DNA of 16,334 nt from Treponema sp. (GTDB lineage Bacteria; Spirochaetota; Spirochaetia; Treponematales; Rectinemataceae), in assembly GCA_012516755.1 (NCBI GenBank), contig JAAYWE010000050.1:1-16334 (forward strand), read 5' to 3'. The translations under genes were made by a program, and so were the position numbers. Below the pieces are notes generated by a model. The model searched no databases. It saw only the letters and a program-made list of their open reading frames with translations, and was not told where the DNA came from. Shown here piece after piece: positions 6,774 to 13,894 of the stretch. Position 1 is the stretch's first letter; every line of letters starts with the position of its first letter.

Positions 6774-8721
6774 GCTGTATCTCGCTGGAAGTAGATAGTG
6801 TTCCAGACAAGTCTGTCGGAATTCCTGCCGCTATTTGCTGCTTCGAGATATCCAGGAAATCCAATAGCTCATGCAGAGCCTTCTGTATTCCCTTTGCGTC
6901 GAGGCTTGCGCCTGATAGAAGTTCCTCTCTGGTCGCTTGAGGAGGTGGAACCGAACCAAACCCCAGGGATGATATTTTGATCTTTATTCCTCTGCGCATT
7001 AGTATTCCCGCCACAGACTCTCCAAGACCGCCGGTCAGCACTCCATCTTCGATTGTCAAGACTCCTTCGTATCGAGAGCAGATTTTTACAAGGTATTCTT
7101 CGTCGATTGGTGATATGAATCGGACATTATAGACATCTGCAAAAATCCCTTTTATTGCTAGTTCATCCGATACATCAGTCGCAATATATGAGAGCGGCCC
7201 AACAGCCAATATAAGCACTCTTGCATCCTCATGCTCACGCATAAAGACTCCTCTTCCAATCTCGAGCTCTGCTATTGGAAGATCAGGACAAGGTGAGAAA
7301 GCCTTGGGATATCGCATCATGCAAGGCATGTCGAGAGTAAGAGCCAGATCTAAGAAAGCCAACAACTCCTCACCATCAGCAGGAGCAAAGAACACCAGGT
7401 TCGGCATGGCTTTAAAGAGAACGATATCGTAGATTCCCTGGTGGGTCTCGCCATCTTCGCCAACTGCTCCAGCGCGATCCAGAGCAAACAATACCGGCAG
7501 CTTAGCCAGCGCAACTTCCTGGAACACTTGATCTACTGCTCTCTGCATAAAAGTGGAATACACGGCCACCACAGGCCGCAGGCCACCTTGCGCAAGACCA
7601 GCAGCGAATGCCACAGCATGCTGTTCCGCAATGCCCACATCGTAGACCCTATGCGGATAGTGCTCCGCTAGCTTTGAAACCCCCGTTCCAGAAGACATAG
7701 CGGCGGTTATAGCAACCATACGCGGTTCTTTCTCGGCACATGCTATTAGAGCATTTGCAAAACAGGATGTAAAACTTTCTCCGTGGCTGGTCGTCCCGGG
7801 CCCTGGTATATCAGGGTAAGCTGGAACAAGGCCATGAAAACTCTCTGGGTCTTCTTCCGCCTTTTCGAGCCCTTTCCCTTTCTTCGTAACGACATGAACA
7901 ACGACCGGCCTATTCAGATTACGGATATGTTCAAAAGCATTTATCAATGAGACAAGATTGTGCCCATCGATAGGTCCAACATATTCGAATCCGTAATCGA
8001 CAAAGAGATTCTCTTTGAAGAATATGGCCTTTATGGCTCGCTTGGTCCTGTTGATAAAGGAAAAAATGGCTCCACCAATACGAGGGATCTTCAAAACCAT
8101 CGTATCCACACGAGAACGCAAGGACTGATATTGTACAGAGGCTGAAAGCTTCGAAAGATATCTCGATAATGAGCCCACAGAGTTGGAGATGGACATACGG
8201 TTGTCATTTAAGACAATGATAAGAGGCAGACTCAATTGACCCGCATTGCTTAGTCCTTCCATCGAAAGACCCGCTGTAAGGGCTCCGTCGCCTACAACTG
8301 CAATCACTCTTCCGGCATGACCCATACTCAAGCGAGCCTGAAGAAGCCCAAGTGCCGAAGAGATAGCTGTGGAAGAATGCCCAGTGTCGAAAATGTCGTG
8401 TTTGCTCTCTTTTCGCTTTGGGAACCCGGATAGACCCCCATTTCTCCTAAGAGTTACAAATCGAGCCGCTCGACCTGTTAAAATCTTATGAGAATAGCAC
8501 TGGTGCCCAACATCCCAGACTATTGCATCGTATGGCGATTGAAATACTCGATGAAGCGCAATAGTAAGCTCAACAACCCCAAGATTTGATGCAAGATGAC
8601 CGCCATTGCGCTGTACGGTCTCAATTATGCTAAGCCTGATTTCCCGTGAGAGGCACCGCAAATCAGCCATTGATAGGCCCTGCAGGTCGGCTGGTCCAGA
8701 AATCTGATTAAGCAAGGACAT
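6763..8721 (-). CDS. dxs: 1-deoxy-D-xylulose-5-phosphate synthase Dxs, 652 aa
   Basis: Dxs condenses pyruvate and glyceraldehyde 3-phosphate with thiamine diphosphate, the first step of the MEP isoprenoid pathway. Motifs: DVGHQCYSHKILTGR (about 70-84), DTGHSST (112-118), the ThDP/metal motif GDGALTAGLSMEGLSNAG...LNDN (144-174), AEQH with the catalytic Glu (365-368), and DRAGAVGEDGETHQG (415-429) of the pyrimidine domain. The C-terminal transketolase domain follows and is complete. MSLLNQISGPADLQGL is the usual family start, so ATG 8721 is preferred; an in-frame GTG at 8739 would add six residues. Neither has a convincing ribosome site. It is the first gene of the seven-gene operon. Confidence 0.95.
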   Translation of the reverse strand: MSLLNQISGPADLQGLSMADLRCLSREIRLSIIETVQRNGGHLASNLGVVELTIALHRVFQSPYDAIVWDVGHQCYSHKILTGRAARFVTLRRNGGLSGFPKRKESKHDIFDTGHSSTAISSALGLLQARLSMGHAGRVIAVVGDGALTAGLSMEGLSNAGQLSLPLIIVLNDNRMSISNSVGSLSRYLSKLSASVQYQSLRSRVDTMVLKIPRIGGAIFSFINRTKRAIKAIFFKENLFVDYGFEYVGPIDGHNLVSLINAFEHIRNLNRPVVVHVVTKKGKGLEKAEEDPESFHGLVPAYPDIPGPGTTSHGESFTSCFANALIACAEKEPRMVAITAAMSSGTGVSKLAEHYPHRVYDVGIAEQHAVAFAAGLAQGGLRPVVAVYSTFMQRAVDQVFQEVALAKLPVLFALDRAGAVGEDGETHQGIYDIVLFKAMPNLVFFAPADGEELLAFLDLALTLDMPCMMRYPKAFSPCPDLPIAELEIGRGVFMREHEDARVLILAVGPLSYIATDVSDELAIKGIFADVYNVRFISPIDEEYLVKICSRYEGVLTIEDGVLTGGLGESVAGILMRRGIKIKISSLGFGSVPPPQATREELLSGASLDAKGIQKALHELLDFLDISKQQIAAGIPTDLSGTLSTSSEIQHAH

Positions 8722-8751
8722 TTCGAAACAGTCTATCACCTATTTCGGAAG

Positions 8752-8788
8752 ATTTCCAGCGGGATTTTAAGCGATCTTTGCTGGAAAT
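8752..8788. promoter_or_regulatory. Inverted repeat in the dxs leader
   Basis: ATTTCCAGC (8752-8760) and GCTGGAAAT (8780-8788) are perfect 9-bp arms around a 19-bp centre, ending 31 bp upstream of the dxs ATG. A possible minus-strand -10 (GATAAT, 8787-8792) overlaps the outer arm; no matching -35 box was found. It could be an RNA hairpin in the dxs leader or a repressor site. Confidence 0.35.
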
Positions 8789-8800
8789 TATCATGCGCCT

Positions 8801-8832
8801 ATTGAGCAGTCTTCGCATTGAGCAGCCTTCGC
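8801..8832. repeat. 16-bp tandem duplication
   Basis: ATTGAGCAGTCTTCGC (8801-8816) is followed directly by ATTGAGCAGCCTTCGC (8817-8832), with one T/C difference. It lies in the divergent region between dxs and the 160-aa gene. It may be a pair of protein-binding sites or a slippage duplication. Confidence 0.8.
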
Positions 8833-8862
8833 ATAAGGAAATCGTCAAAACCTTCTAAGTCT

Positions 8863-8878
8863 GCTTGTGTCCACAAGC
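8863..8878. promoter_or_regulatory. Palindrome upstream of the 160-aa gene
   Basis: GCTTGTG-TC-CACAAGC is a perfect dyad with 7-bp arms and a 2-bp centre, about 50 bp upstream of the -10 at 8928. It has operator geometry; the regulator is unknown. Confidence 0.4.
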
Positions 8879-8927
8879 GCACCATTGAGACTATTGAACC
8901 TTACATCTCCCTTGACAATCACGGCTA

Positions 8928-8933
8928 TATAAT
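8928..8933 (+). promoter_or_regulatory. Perfect -10 box for the 160-aa gene
   Basis: TATAAT ends 14 bp before the ATG, so a transcript would begin around 8940 with a leader of only about 7 nt. A perfect TTGACA lies at 8912-8917, but it is just 10 bp away, too close to act as the partner -35. The two boxes may belong to different polymerases, or one may be chance. Confidence 0.45.
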
Positions 8934-8947
8934 TTGAAAATGGCATC

Positions 8948-9430
8948 ATGGAGATTGAACTCAGAATACTGCATCTATGTCGAAATATCGACTATGTCCA
9001 TATCGATGAGCCTCTGATTATCGCGGCAAAGGCTCTATCGGATATTCTCTGTTGTCAGTCTGAACTGCTGCTGGAATTTGAAGAAGAAGGACTTTCCACG
9101 ATGACTGAAGACGGACCAAAGGTCTTTGACACGCTCGAGCCATCAGCAGTATATCGTTTGGCAGAAAGTAAATATATAGAACAAACGTCTCTAAATAATT
9201 TAGATCTCGGAAGGACTTCGCCGTTCTCTCTTGGCATAGGAGAGTACATATTTTGTCAGCAGGATATGGATTGCACAGAAGGGGAATGGCGCCTAAAGTC
9301 GCTCCTTGAAGAGGCTATACGCGAAGTCTGGTGGCAAAGGGTCGAATGTGAAGGCTCATGGTTTTTGCGCCTTGTTCCTGAGGATGACCGCGTAGCGGTT
9401 CAGGCTCTTAGAAGAATGAAAGCAAAATAA
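8948..9430 (+). CDS. Unrecognised acidic 160-aa protein
   Basis: I do not recognise this family. The predicted protein is soluble: there is no signal peptide and no membrane segment. It is acidic in the middle (LLLEFEEEG, residues 41-49). It has five Cys and a C-terminal part rich in Trp and charged residues (REVWWQRVECEGSWFLRLVPEDDRVAVQALRRMKAK, in two blocks: 125-143 and 144-160). It looks coding because it is preceded by a TATAAT box, fills the gap between divergent dxs and convergent alaS, and has codon use like its neighbours. No ribosome site is visible before the ATG, fitting a near-leaderless mRNA. Its stop is 2 bp from the alaS stop. It could be a lineage-restricted protein. Confidence 0.7.
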   Translation: MEIELRILHLCRNIDYVHIDEPLIIAAKALSDILCCQSELLLEFEEEGLSTMTEDGPKVFDTLEPSAVYRLAESKYIEQTSLNNLDLGRTSPFSLGIGEYIFCQQDMDCTEGEWRLKSLLEEAIREVWWQRVECEGSWFLRLVPEDDRVAVQALRRMKAK

Positions 9431-9432
9431 GC

Positions 9433-11238
9433 CTAAGTCTGTTCAAGCACGGCATAGATACGCCGCACTCCCGCACTCGAAGACTGTTCTTTAATGATCT
9501 TGATTTTTCCTATCTCACCGGTATGCGAAACATGAGGACCTCCGCATACTTCTTTCGAAAAATCGCCCATGGTGTAAACCTTTACAATAGGCTCATATTT
9601 CTCGCCAAAAAGCGCAATAGCCCCGACAGACTTTGCTTCCTCTGGAGGCATCATCTCCATTGTCACAGGAAGGTCTCTGGCAATTTGTTCATTTACAATT
9701 CGTTCTACAGCAGCGATTTGCTCTGGTGTCATAGGCGCAGGATGGGAGAAATCGAATCGTAAGCGTTCGGCGGTGATGTTCGAACCCTTCTGAGCAACAT
9801 GGTTTCCGAGCACCAGACGCAATGCTTTATGCAAAAGATGGGTTGCGCTGTGGTAACGCGTTACAATTTCCGAATTGTCTGCCAATCCTCCCTTGAAAAT
9901 CTGTTCGCTTCCCACCCTTGAAAGCTCTTGGTGCTTCTTGAAGGCTTCCTCAAAACCCAGCCTATCTACCCTAAGTTCATGTTCTGCTGCTAGCTCTTCG
10001 GTAAGTTCAATGGGAAAACCGTAGGTATCATATAACTTGAAGGCAAGCCTGCCCGGCATGATTCTATCTGGATTCTTTAGGAGATTTGGCAGGATTTTCT
10101 CGAATTCATGCTCTCCTTTTTGCAAGGTCTCTAAGAATTTTTTTTCTTCTCGCTCGAGCTCTTCGTAAATTCGGCTGGCATTCTCAAGCAATTCAGGATA
10201 TGGGCCCTTGTAGATGTCGATGACAGCCTGAGCAGGCTTGGAAAGGAAGAGTCCATCTATGCCGAGCTTTCGTCCATGACGAACGGCACGACGGATCAAA
10301 CGCCGCAACACGTATCCAGCCCCAATATTGGATGGCAAAACAGCTTTAGGGTCTCCAAGAATAAATGTCGCTGCACGAATATGATCTGCAATTATCCGAA
10401 AACCTCGATCGATTTCGGGATCGCCGACTGAGGCTCCATAAGTCTTGCCGGTAATAGATTCAATGACCTTCAAGATTGGGGTAAAGGCCTCGATTTCATA
10501 GACCGACTTTTTCCCCTGCAGCATGGCAACAGTACGCTCAATTCCCATGCCCGTATCGACACAAGGGTGGGCAAGAAGCTCATAGCTTCCATCTGCCTTC
10601 TTATTATATTGCATAAAAACATTGTTCCAGATTTCAAAGTACTTGCCACAATGACAGCCTGGTCTGCAATCCGGACCACAGGCAGGTGCGTCTGTGTCGA
10701 TAAATATCTCTGTGTCCGGGCCGCATGGACCTGTCTCTCCTGCCGGGCCCCACCAATTATCCTCGCGTGGAAGAAAAAAGATTCTCTCTTCAGGGATGCC
10801 GACACTTTTCCAGATTTCAGCCGACCGATCGTCTCTCGGCACCGATTCGTCGCCGGCAAATACGGTAACCGAGATCTTAGCAGGATCTATGCCCAGATAC
10901 TCAGGGCTTGTCAGAAATTCATAGGACCAATGTATGGCCTCATTCTTGAAATAATCGCCCAAAGACCAGTTGCCAAGCATCTCGAAAAAAGTAAGATGAC
11001 TGGAGTCTCCGACCATATCTATGTCTCCGGTACGAATGCACTTCTGATAGTCGGTCAGTCTCTTGCCAGCAGGATGTGGTTCGCCAAGCAGATATGGCAC
11101 GAGAGGATGCATGCCTGCGGTTGTAAAAAGTACCGTTGGATCATTTTCGGGAATGAGCGACTTCCCGCTAATCTCAGCATGGCCTCTAGCCTTAAAGAAT
11201 TCAATGTATTTTCTGCGCAGTTCATCGATTGTAATCAT
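9433..11238 (-). CDS. alaS: Alanyl-tRNA synthetase lacking the C-terminal C-Ala domain, 601 aa
   Basis: AlaS charges tRNA-Ala and clears mis-charged serine or glycine. The class II catalytic core and tRNA-recognition region occupy about 1-440, with DPTVLFTTAGM (33-43), TFFEMLGNWS (83-92) and GAGYVLRRLIRRAVRHGRK (306-324). The editing domain keeps its metal ligands: H463 and H467 (HSATHLLH) and C565 and H569 (CGGPHV, usually CGGTHV). The protein stops about 30 residues later, so the C-Ala/DHHA1 domain of about 250 residues found in the E. coli enzyme (876 aa) is absent. The stop is followed directly by the neighbouring gene, with no leftover coding frame. An extra Cys cluster (C187, C191, C195, C197) sits in the core. 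Spirochaete AlaS proteins are, as far as I recall, of this short type. No ribosome site is seen. Confidence 0.93.
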   Translation of the reverse strand: MITIDELRRKYIEFFKARGHAEISGKSLIPENDPTVLFTTAGMHPLVPYLLGEPHPAGKRLTDYQKCIRTGDIDMVGDSSHLTFFEMLGNWSLGDYFKNEAIHWSYEFLTSPEYLGIDPAKISVTVFAGDESVPRDDRSAEIWKSVGIPEERIFFLPREDNWWGPAGETGPCGPDTEIFIDTDAPACGPDCRPGCHCGKYFEIWNNVFMQYNKKADGSYELLAHPCVDTGMGIERTVAMLQGKKSVYEIEAFTPILKVIESITGKTYGASVGDPEIDRGFRIIADHIRAATFILGDPKAVLPSNIGAGYVLRRLIRRAVRHGRKLGIDGLFLSKPAQAVIDIYKGPYPELLENASRIYEELEREEKKFLETLQKGEHEFEKILPNLLKNPDRIMPGRLAFKLYDTYGFPIELTEELAAEHELRVDRLGFEEAFKKHQELSRVGSEQIFKGGLADNSEIVTRYHSATHLLHKALRLVLGNHVAQKGSNITAERLRFDFSHPAPMTPEQIAAVERIVNEQIARDLPVTMEMMPPEEAKSVGAIALFGEKYEPIVKVYTMGDFSKEVCGGPHVSHTGEIGKIKIIKEQSSSAGVRRIYAVLEQT

Positions 11239-11247
11239 AGCGTGGCA

Positions 11248-11277
11248 AGTGTAACGAAAGGCCTATGAGCAGGTCAA
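11248..11277 (-). promoter_or_regulatory. Candidate alaS promoter
   Basis: On the minus strand TTGACC (11272-11277) and TACACT (11248-11253) are 18 bp apart. The -10 ends 9 nt before the ATG at 11238, so the mRNA would have only 2-3 leader nucleotides. Confidence 0.4.
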
Positions 11278-11311
11278 TGAGCAAGAATCTCAATTTTTGA
11301 AAACTACTATG

Positions 11312-11340
11312 TTGCTGAATGAATGTTCATTCATTATAAT
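11312..11340 (+). promoter_or_regulatory. Epimerase promoter with a TetR-type operator filling its spacer
   Basis: The -10 is a perfect TATAAT (11335-11340). A weak -35, TTGCTG (11312-11317), lies exactly 17 bp upstream. The spacer contains the dyad AATGAATG-TT-CATTCATT (11318-11335). The TGAATGA...TCATTCA pattern is a known operator type of TetR-family repressors such as Bacillus FadR. A bound repressor would cover the promoter. The TetR gene at 12337-12957 is the nearest candidate regulator. Confidence 0.7.
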
Positions 11341-11372
11341 AATGAGCGATAGTATCAAATGTGAGGAGAACT

Positions 11373-12416
11373 ATGCGAATCTTAGTGACTGGTGGATTTG
11401 GGAATGTTGGAACAAGTGCAGTCGGTGCCCTGTTGGCCAAAGGCCATGAGGTGCTTATTTTTGAGCAACCTTCTGCTCGTTCGAAAAAGCAAAAAAGAAC
11501 ACGAGAACTGTTGAAAAATGCGCATCATAGGCTGACGATCTTCTATGGAGATATTACTGACAAAAAAAGCCTCCAGGATGCTATTTGTTCTGCTGGAGTC
11601 GGAGGAATAGATGCGATAATCCATCTTGCAGCCATAATACCTCCCTTATCCAATCAAAAGCCATTACTCGCAGAAGAAATCAATGTTGGGGGAACGAGAA
11701 ATATCATAGAAATATGCAAGAGTCTTGCGGTGCCTCCACGAATTGTCTTTGCCTCCAGTGTCTCAATATACGGAGATAGGCTTGCCAATCCATGGATCTC
11801 GGCGACCGATCCTCTTGATCCCAACGACAACTATAGCATCACAAAGAACAAGAGCGAGAACCTGCTTCGAGAAAGTGGCCTTCCCTGGGTAATTTTGAGG
11901 TTATCGTATGTAGTATCCAGCGATTGGCTTCCCTTTGATCCTATGCTCTTCGACGTGCCTCCCTCAACGCACTTCGAGGTTGTGCATACCGAGGATGCTG
12001 GGCGCGCTTTTGCCATGGCTTGCAGTCTTTCCAATATTGAAGGTCGAACATTCAATATAGGCGGAGGACCAGCCTGCCGAACAACTTACAGAGCCTATCT
12101 CGATAGGCTTATGAGGGCGTTTGGCCTTGGAAATTCTTCATTTCTGTGCGATGAGATATTTGCCAGAGGAGACTTTCATTGTGGTTGGTTTACAGATTCG
12201 GAAGAGGCTGAAATGCTACTGCATTTCAGAAGTAAATCGCTCGAAGACTATTATTCAGAGGTTGAATGGCGCACAAGGTTTATTCGCCCTTTGGGCAGCA
12301 TAGCCGCAATGGCCGTAAAGCCCTGGATCCGCTCACTCAGTCCCTATCGGGCAAAGGCTGACCGAGCGCATTCTCCATTAATTGTCTCAGGAAAGCCCGA
12401 ATATCGGCAGCATTGA
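11373..12416 (+). CDS. NAD(P)-dependent epimerase/dehydratase, extended SDR family, 347 aa
   Basis: This is a Rossmann-fold oxidoreductase acting on a nucleotide-sugar, steroid-like or other hydroxyl/keto substrate; the substrate cannot be told. TGGFGNVG at residues 6-13 is the extended-SDR GxxGxxG cofactor loop. HLAAIIPP follows, then the ASSVSIYG strand with the catalytic Ser, and Y-S-I-T-K with the catalytic Tyr and Lys. An acidic residue after the second strand (E at about 32) suggests NAD preference. The frame opens at GTG 11361, but AGGAG is spaced 5-6 nt from ATG 11373 and the protein then begins with the standard MRILVTGG. The C-terminal 26 codons overlap the opposing TetR gene by 80 bp. 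Confidence 0.88.
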   Translation: MRILVTGGFGNVGTSAVGALLAKGHEVLIFEQPSARSKKQKRTRELLKNAHHRLTIFYGDITDKKSLQDAICSAGVGGIDAIIHLAAIIPPLSNQKPLLAEEINVGGTRNIIEICKSLAVPPRIVFASSVSIYGDRLANPWISATDPLDPNDNYSITKNKSENLLRESGLPWVILRLSYVVSSDWLPFDPMLFDVPPSTHFEVVHTEDAGRAFAMACSLSNIEGRTFNIGGGPACRTTYRAYLDRLMRAFGLGNSSFLCDEIFARGDFHCGWFTDSEEAEMLLHFRSKSLEDYYSEVEWRTRFIRPLGSIAAMAVKPWIRSLSPYRAKADRAHSPLIVSGKPEYRQH

Positions 12417-12957
12417 TATCGATATCTGTCTTTGAAGTAATCCTGATCGTCTCGAGCGCTCCCAAAAGAAATACCATTATGCCAATGCGATAGAATTTGG
12501 CGTCCAGAGGAACCTCGAGGGAAACAGAAGAGTCTTCGACCAACTTGGAGATCATGGAACTTAGGTACTGTAGCTTCTTTTCAAGCCTGGCATTGGAGCT
12601 TGCCCCAGCTAGCAAAATCATAATGAGTTCAACATCGCTGAAGAGCTTTGGAAGCGCTTCATCCACCAAGAAGGACAATGCGCAAAGCGATAATCCTATG
12701 CCATCGTCCTGCTTTCCAGACTCCATGATTGAGACCATCCTGTCTTCTACCCAAACCCGATACTCGTCCCAGCCTTCTTCTATAATCGTCTCTATAAGCG
12801 ATTGTTTCGAAGGGAAATATGTATAAATACTACCAACGGAAATGCCGATCTCTTTGGCTATTCCATTCATCGAAACACTCTCCCCTTTAGTAGCAAAAAG
12901 CCTCTTTGCAGTCTCAAGAATAAGCGTTCGCTTCTCTTTTGTTTTGACGCGAGCCAT
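12337..12957 (-). CDS. TetR/AcrR-family transcriptional repressor, 206 aa
   Basis: The N-terminal TetR DNA-binding domain covers residues 8-55, with the helix-turn-helix VSMNGIAKEIGISVGSIYTYF (29-49, given without its flanks) and the usual PSKQSLIETII after it. Residues 60-206 form the helical ligand-binding and dimerisation part, which cannot be assigned a ligand. GGAG lies 10 nt before the ATG. It converges with the epimerase and overlaps its 3' end by 80 bp, and is the likely repressor acting at the AATGAATG/CATTCATT operator at 11318. No copy of that operator is seen near its own start, so autoregulation by the same site is not supported. Confidence 0.92.
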   Translation of the reverse strand: MARVKTKEKRTLILETAKRLFATKGESVSMNGIAKEIGISVGSIYTYFPSKQSLIETIIEEGWDEYRVWVEDRMVSIMESGKQDDGIGLSLCALSFLVDEALPKLFSDVELIMILLAGASSNARLEKKLQYLSSMISKLVEDSSVSLEVPLDAKFYRIGIMVFLLGALETIRITSKTDIDINAADIRAFLRQLMENALGQPLPDRD

Positions 12958-13047
12958 TATCTATAATCTCCTTTATTTGCACAATCAAAACACAATACTA
13001 TCGGAAAATCAACACATTGCAATATATATTCATAGGAGGTTATCGTA

Positions 13048-13059
13048 ATTTAGCTAAAT
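13048..13059. promoter_or_regulatory. 12-bp perfect palindrome between the TetR and transglycosylase genes
   Basis: ATTTAG|CTAAAT is a perfect palindrome in the AT-rich 230-bp divergent gap (12958-13189). A possible minus-strand promoter, TTACGA-16-TATATT, lies next to it on the side of the TetR gene. An isolated AGGAGG at 13034-13039 has no start codon after it. Palindromes this short can arise by chance in AT-rich DNA. Confidence 0.25.
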
Positions 13060-13101
13060 ATTAATTCTATTATGAGATAAATATTTTCGCGCTTTGGCGC
13101 A

Positions 13102-13161
13102 TTGACATTTTTTATAAATCGGCATTATTATCTTGACAACTTTTTATTTATGGGCGCTAAT
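13102..13161 (+). promoter_or_regulatory. Tandem promoters before the transglycosylase gene
   Basis: P1 is TTGACA (13102-13107), 18 bp, TATTAT (13126-13131). P2 is TTGACA (13133-13138), 17 bp, GCTAAT (13156-13161). Both -35 boxes are perfect consensus; the -10 of P2 is weak. Starts are expected near 13138 and 13168, the latter 22 nt before the ATG at 13190. Confidence 0.5.
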
Positions 13162-13189
13162 TATATTGAGGTTCGGGAGGATATTCCGA

Positions 13190-13894
13190 ATGGAGTCTGA
13201 TAGTAATTCAAATAGTATTAAAAGAAAAAGAGTGATAAAGCTTGTATTTATTGCTTCTTTCTGTATTGCATTATTATTTGTTATTTCTAAAGCCGCAAGG
13301 TTATGCGAAACCATTTCAATTTATAAATCAAATAATAAATCATCAAGTATTATGTTCTCAATAAATATCGGTAATATCAATAATTATGATGATCCAATTC
13401 TGAAGCTTTATACTAATCCTAAGACAAAAAATGAAGTCCTTGATTTCTTTTCTGCTATAACTAATTCGGAACGTGTAGCTAGAGCGATTTTGGATAATGC
13501 CGTGGCTCATAATATGCGACCTAGTCTTGCTTTTGCGGTTGCCTATGTCGAGAGTCGATACAATCCAAGAGCTCGTTCTACCAATCGAACGGGTACACTC
13601 AATAGTGGTCTTTTCCAGCTCAATTCATCGGTATATGGCAAGATAAGCGAAAAATCGATCTACGATCCATATCAAAATGCAAGACTCGGGATAGGCCATC
13701 TTCAAGAATATATCAATCTAAATGGCGATGAATTCTCTGCTCTTGCAGCATATAATGCGGGAATAACCAGAATCTCAGAAAAAGGCATTCCTGGTGTGAC
13801 CTTTAGATATATTTCCGAAGTATCTATTATGGAACACAAAATTATGAACTTTTTTATCGCTAGCATTGCTCTTAGCGAATCAATGAAGCTTTAG
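13190..13894 (+). CDS. Membrane-anchored SLT-type lytic transglycosylase, 234 aa
   Basis: The enzyme cleaves peptidoglycan glycan strands with formation of 1,6-anhydro-muramyl ends. A basic stretch (KRKR, 11-14) and one hydrophobic segment (about 17-33) anchor it in the inner membrane with the domain in the periplasm; no lipobox is seen. A Ser/Asn-rich linker follows. The goose-lysozyme-like SLT domain covers about 95-225: YVESRYNPRA with catalytic Glu121, SGLFQLN (129-135) and AYNAG (177-181). The frame extends up to a TTG at 13133, which lies inside the promoter region. ATG 13190 has GGAGG at a 9-nt spacing. The 5' half is very AT-rich (13 G/C in bases 13201-13260), while the catalytic half is ordinary. 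The stop is interlocked with that of the opposing TetR gene. Confidence 0.88.
   Translation: MESDSNSNSIKRKRVIKLVFIASFCIALLFVISKAARLCETISIYKSNNKSSSIMFSINIGNINNYDDPILKLYTNPKTKNEVLDFFSAITNSERVARAILDNAVAHNMRPSLAFAVAYVESRYNPRARSTNRTGTLNSGLFQLNSSVYGKISEKSIYDPYQNARLGIGHLQEYINLNGDEFSALAAYNAGITRISEKGIPGVTFRYISEVSIMEHKIMNFFIASIALSESMKL

Noticed and set aside
8801..8832. CRISPR-like repeat
   Set aside because: There are only two units and they are directly adjacent with no spacers. No cas gene is present.
8912..8933. TTGACA plus TATAAT as a matched promoter pair
   Set aside because: The spacer is only 10 bp, which polymerase cannot span. Only the -10 was kept.
10567..11268. 233-codon plus-strand frame opposite alaS
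   Set aside because: It lies antisense within the clearly coding alaS core and has no recognisable motif. It is a shadow frame.
12497..12826. 109-codon plus-strand frame inside the first TetR gene
   Set aside because: It is antisense to a full TetR protein with a clear helix-turn-helix. The Ser-rich translation is typical of a shadow frame.
13034..13051. Small gene after the isolated AGGAGG
   Set aside because: No ATG, GTG or TTG follows at a workable distance, and GTAATTTAG leads straight to a stop.
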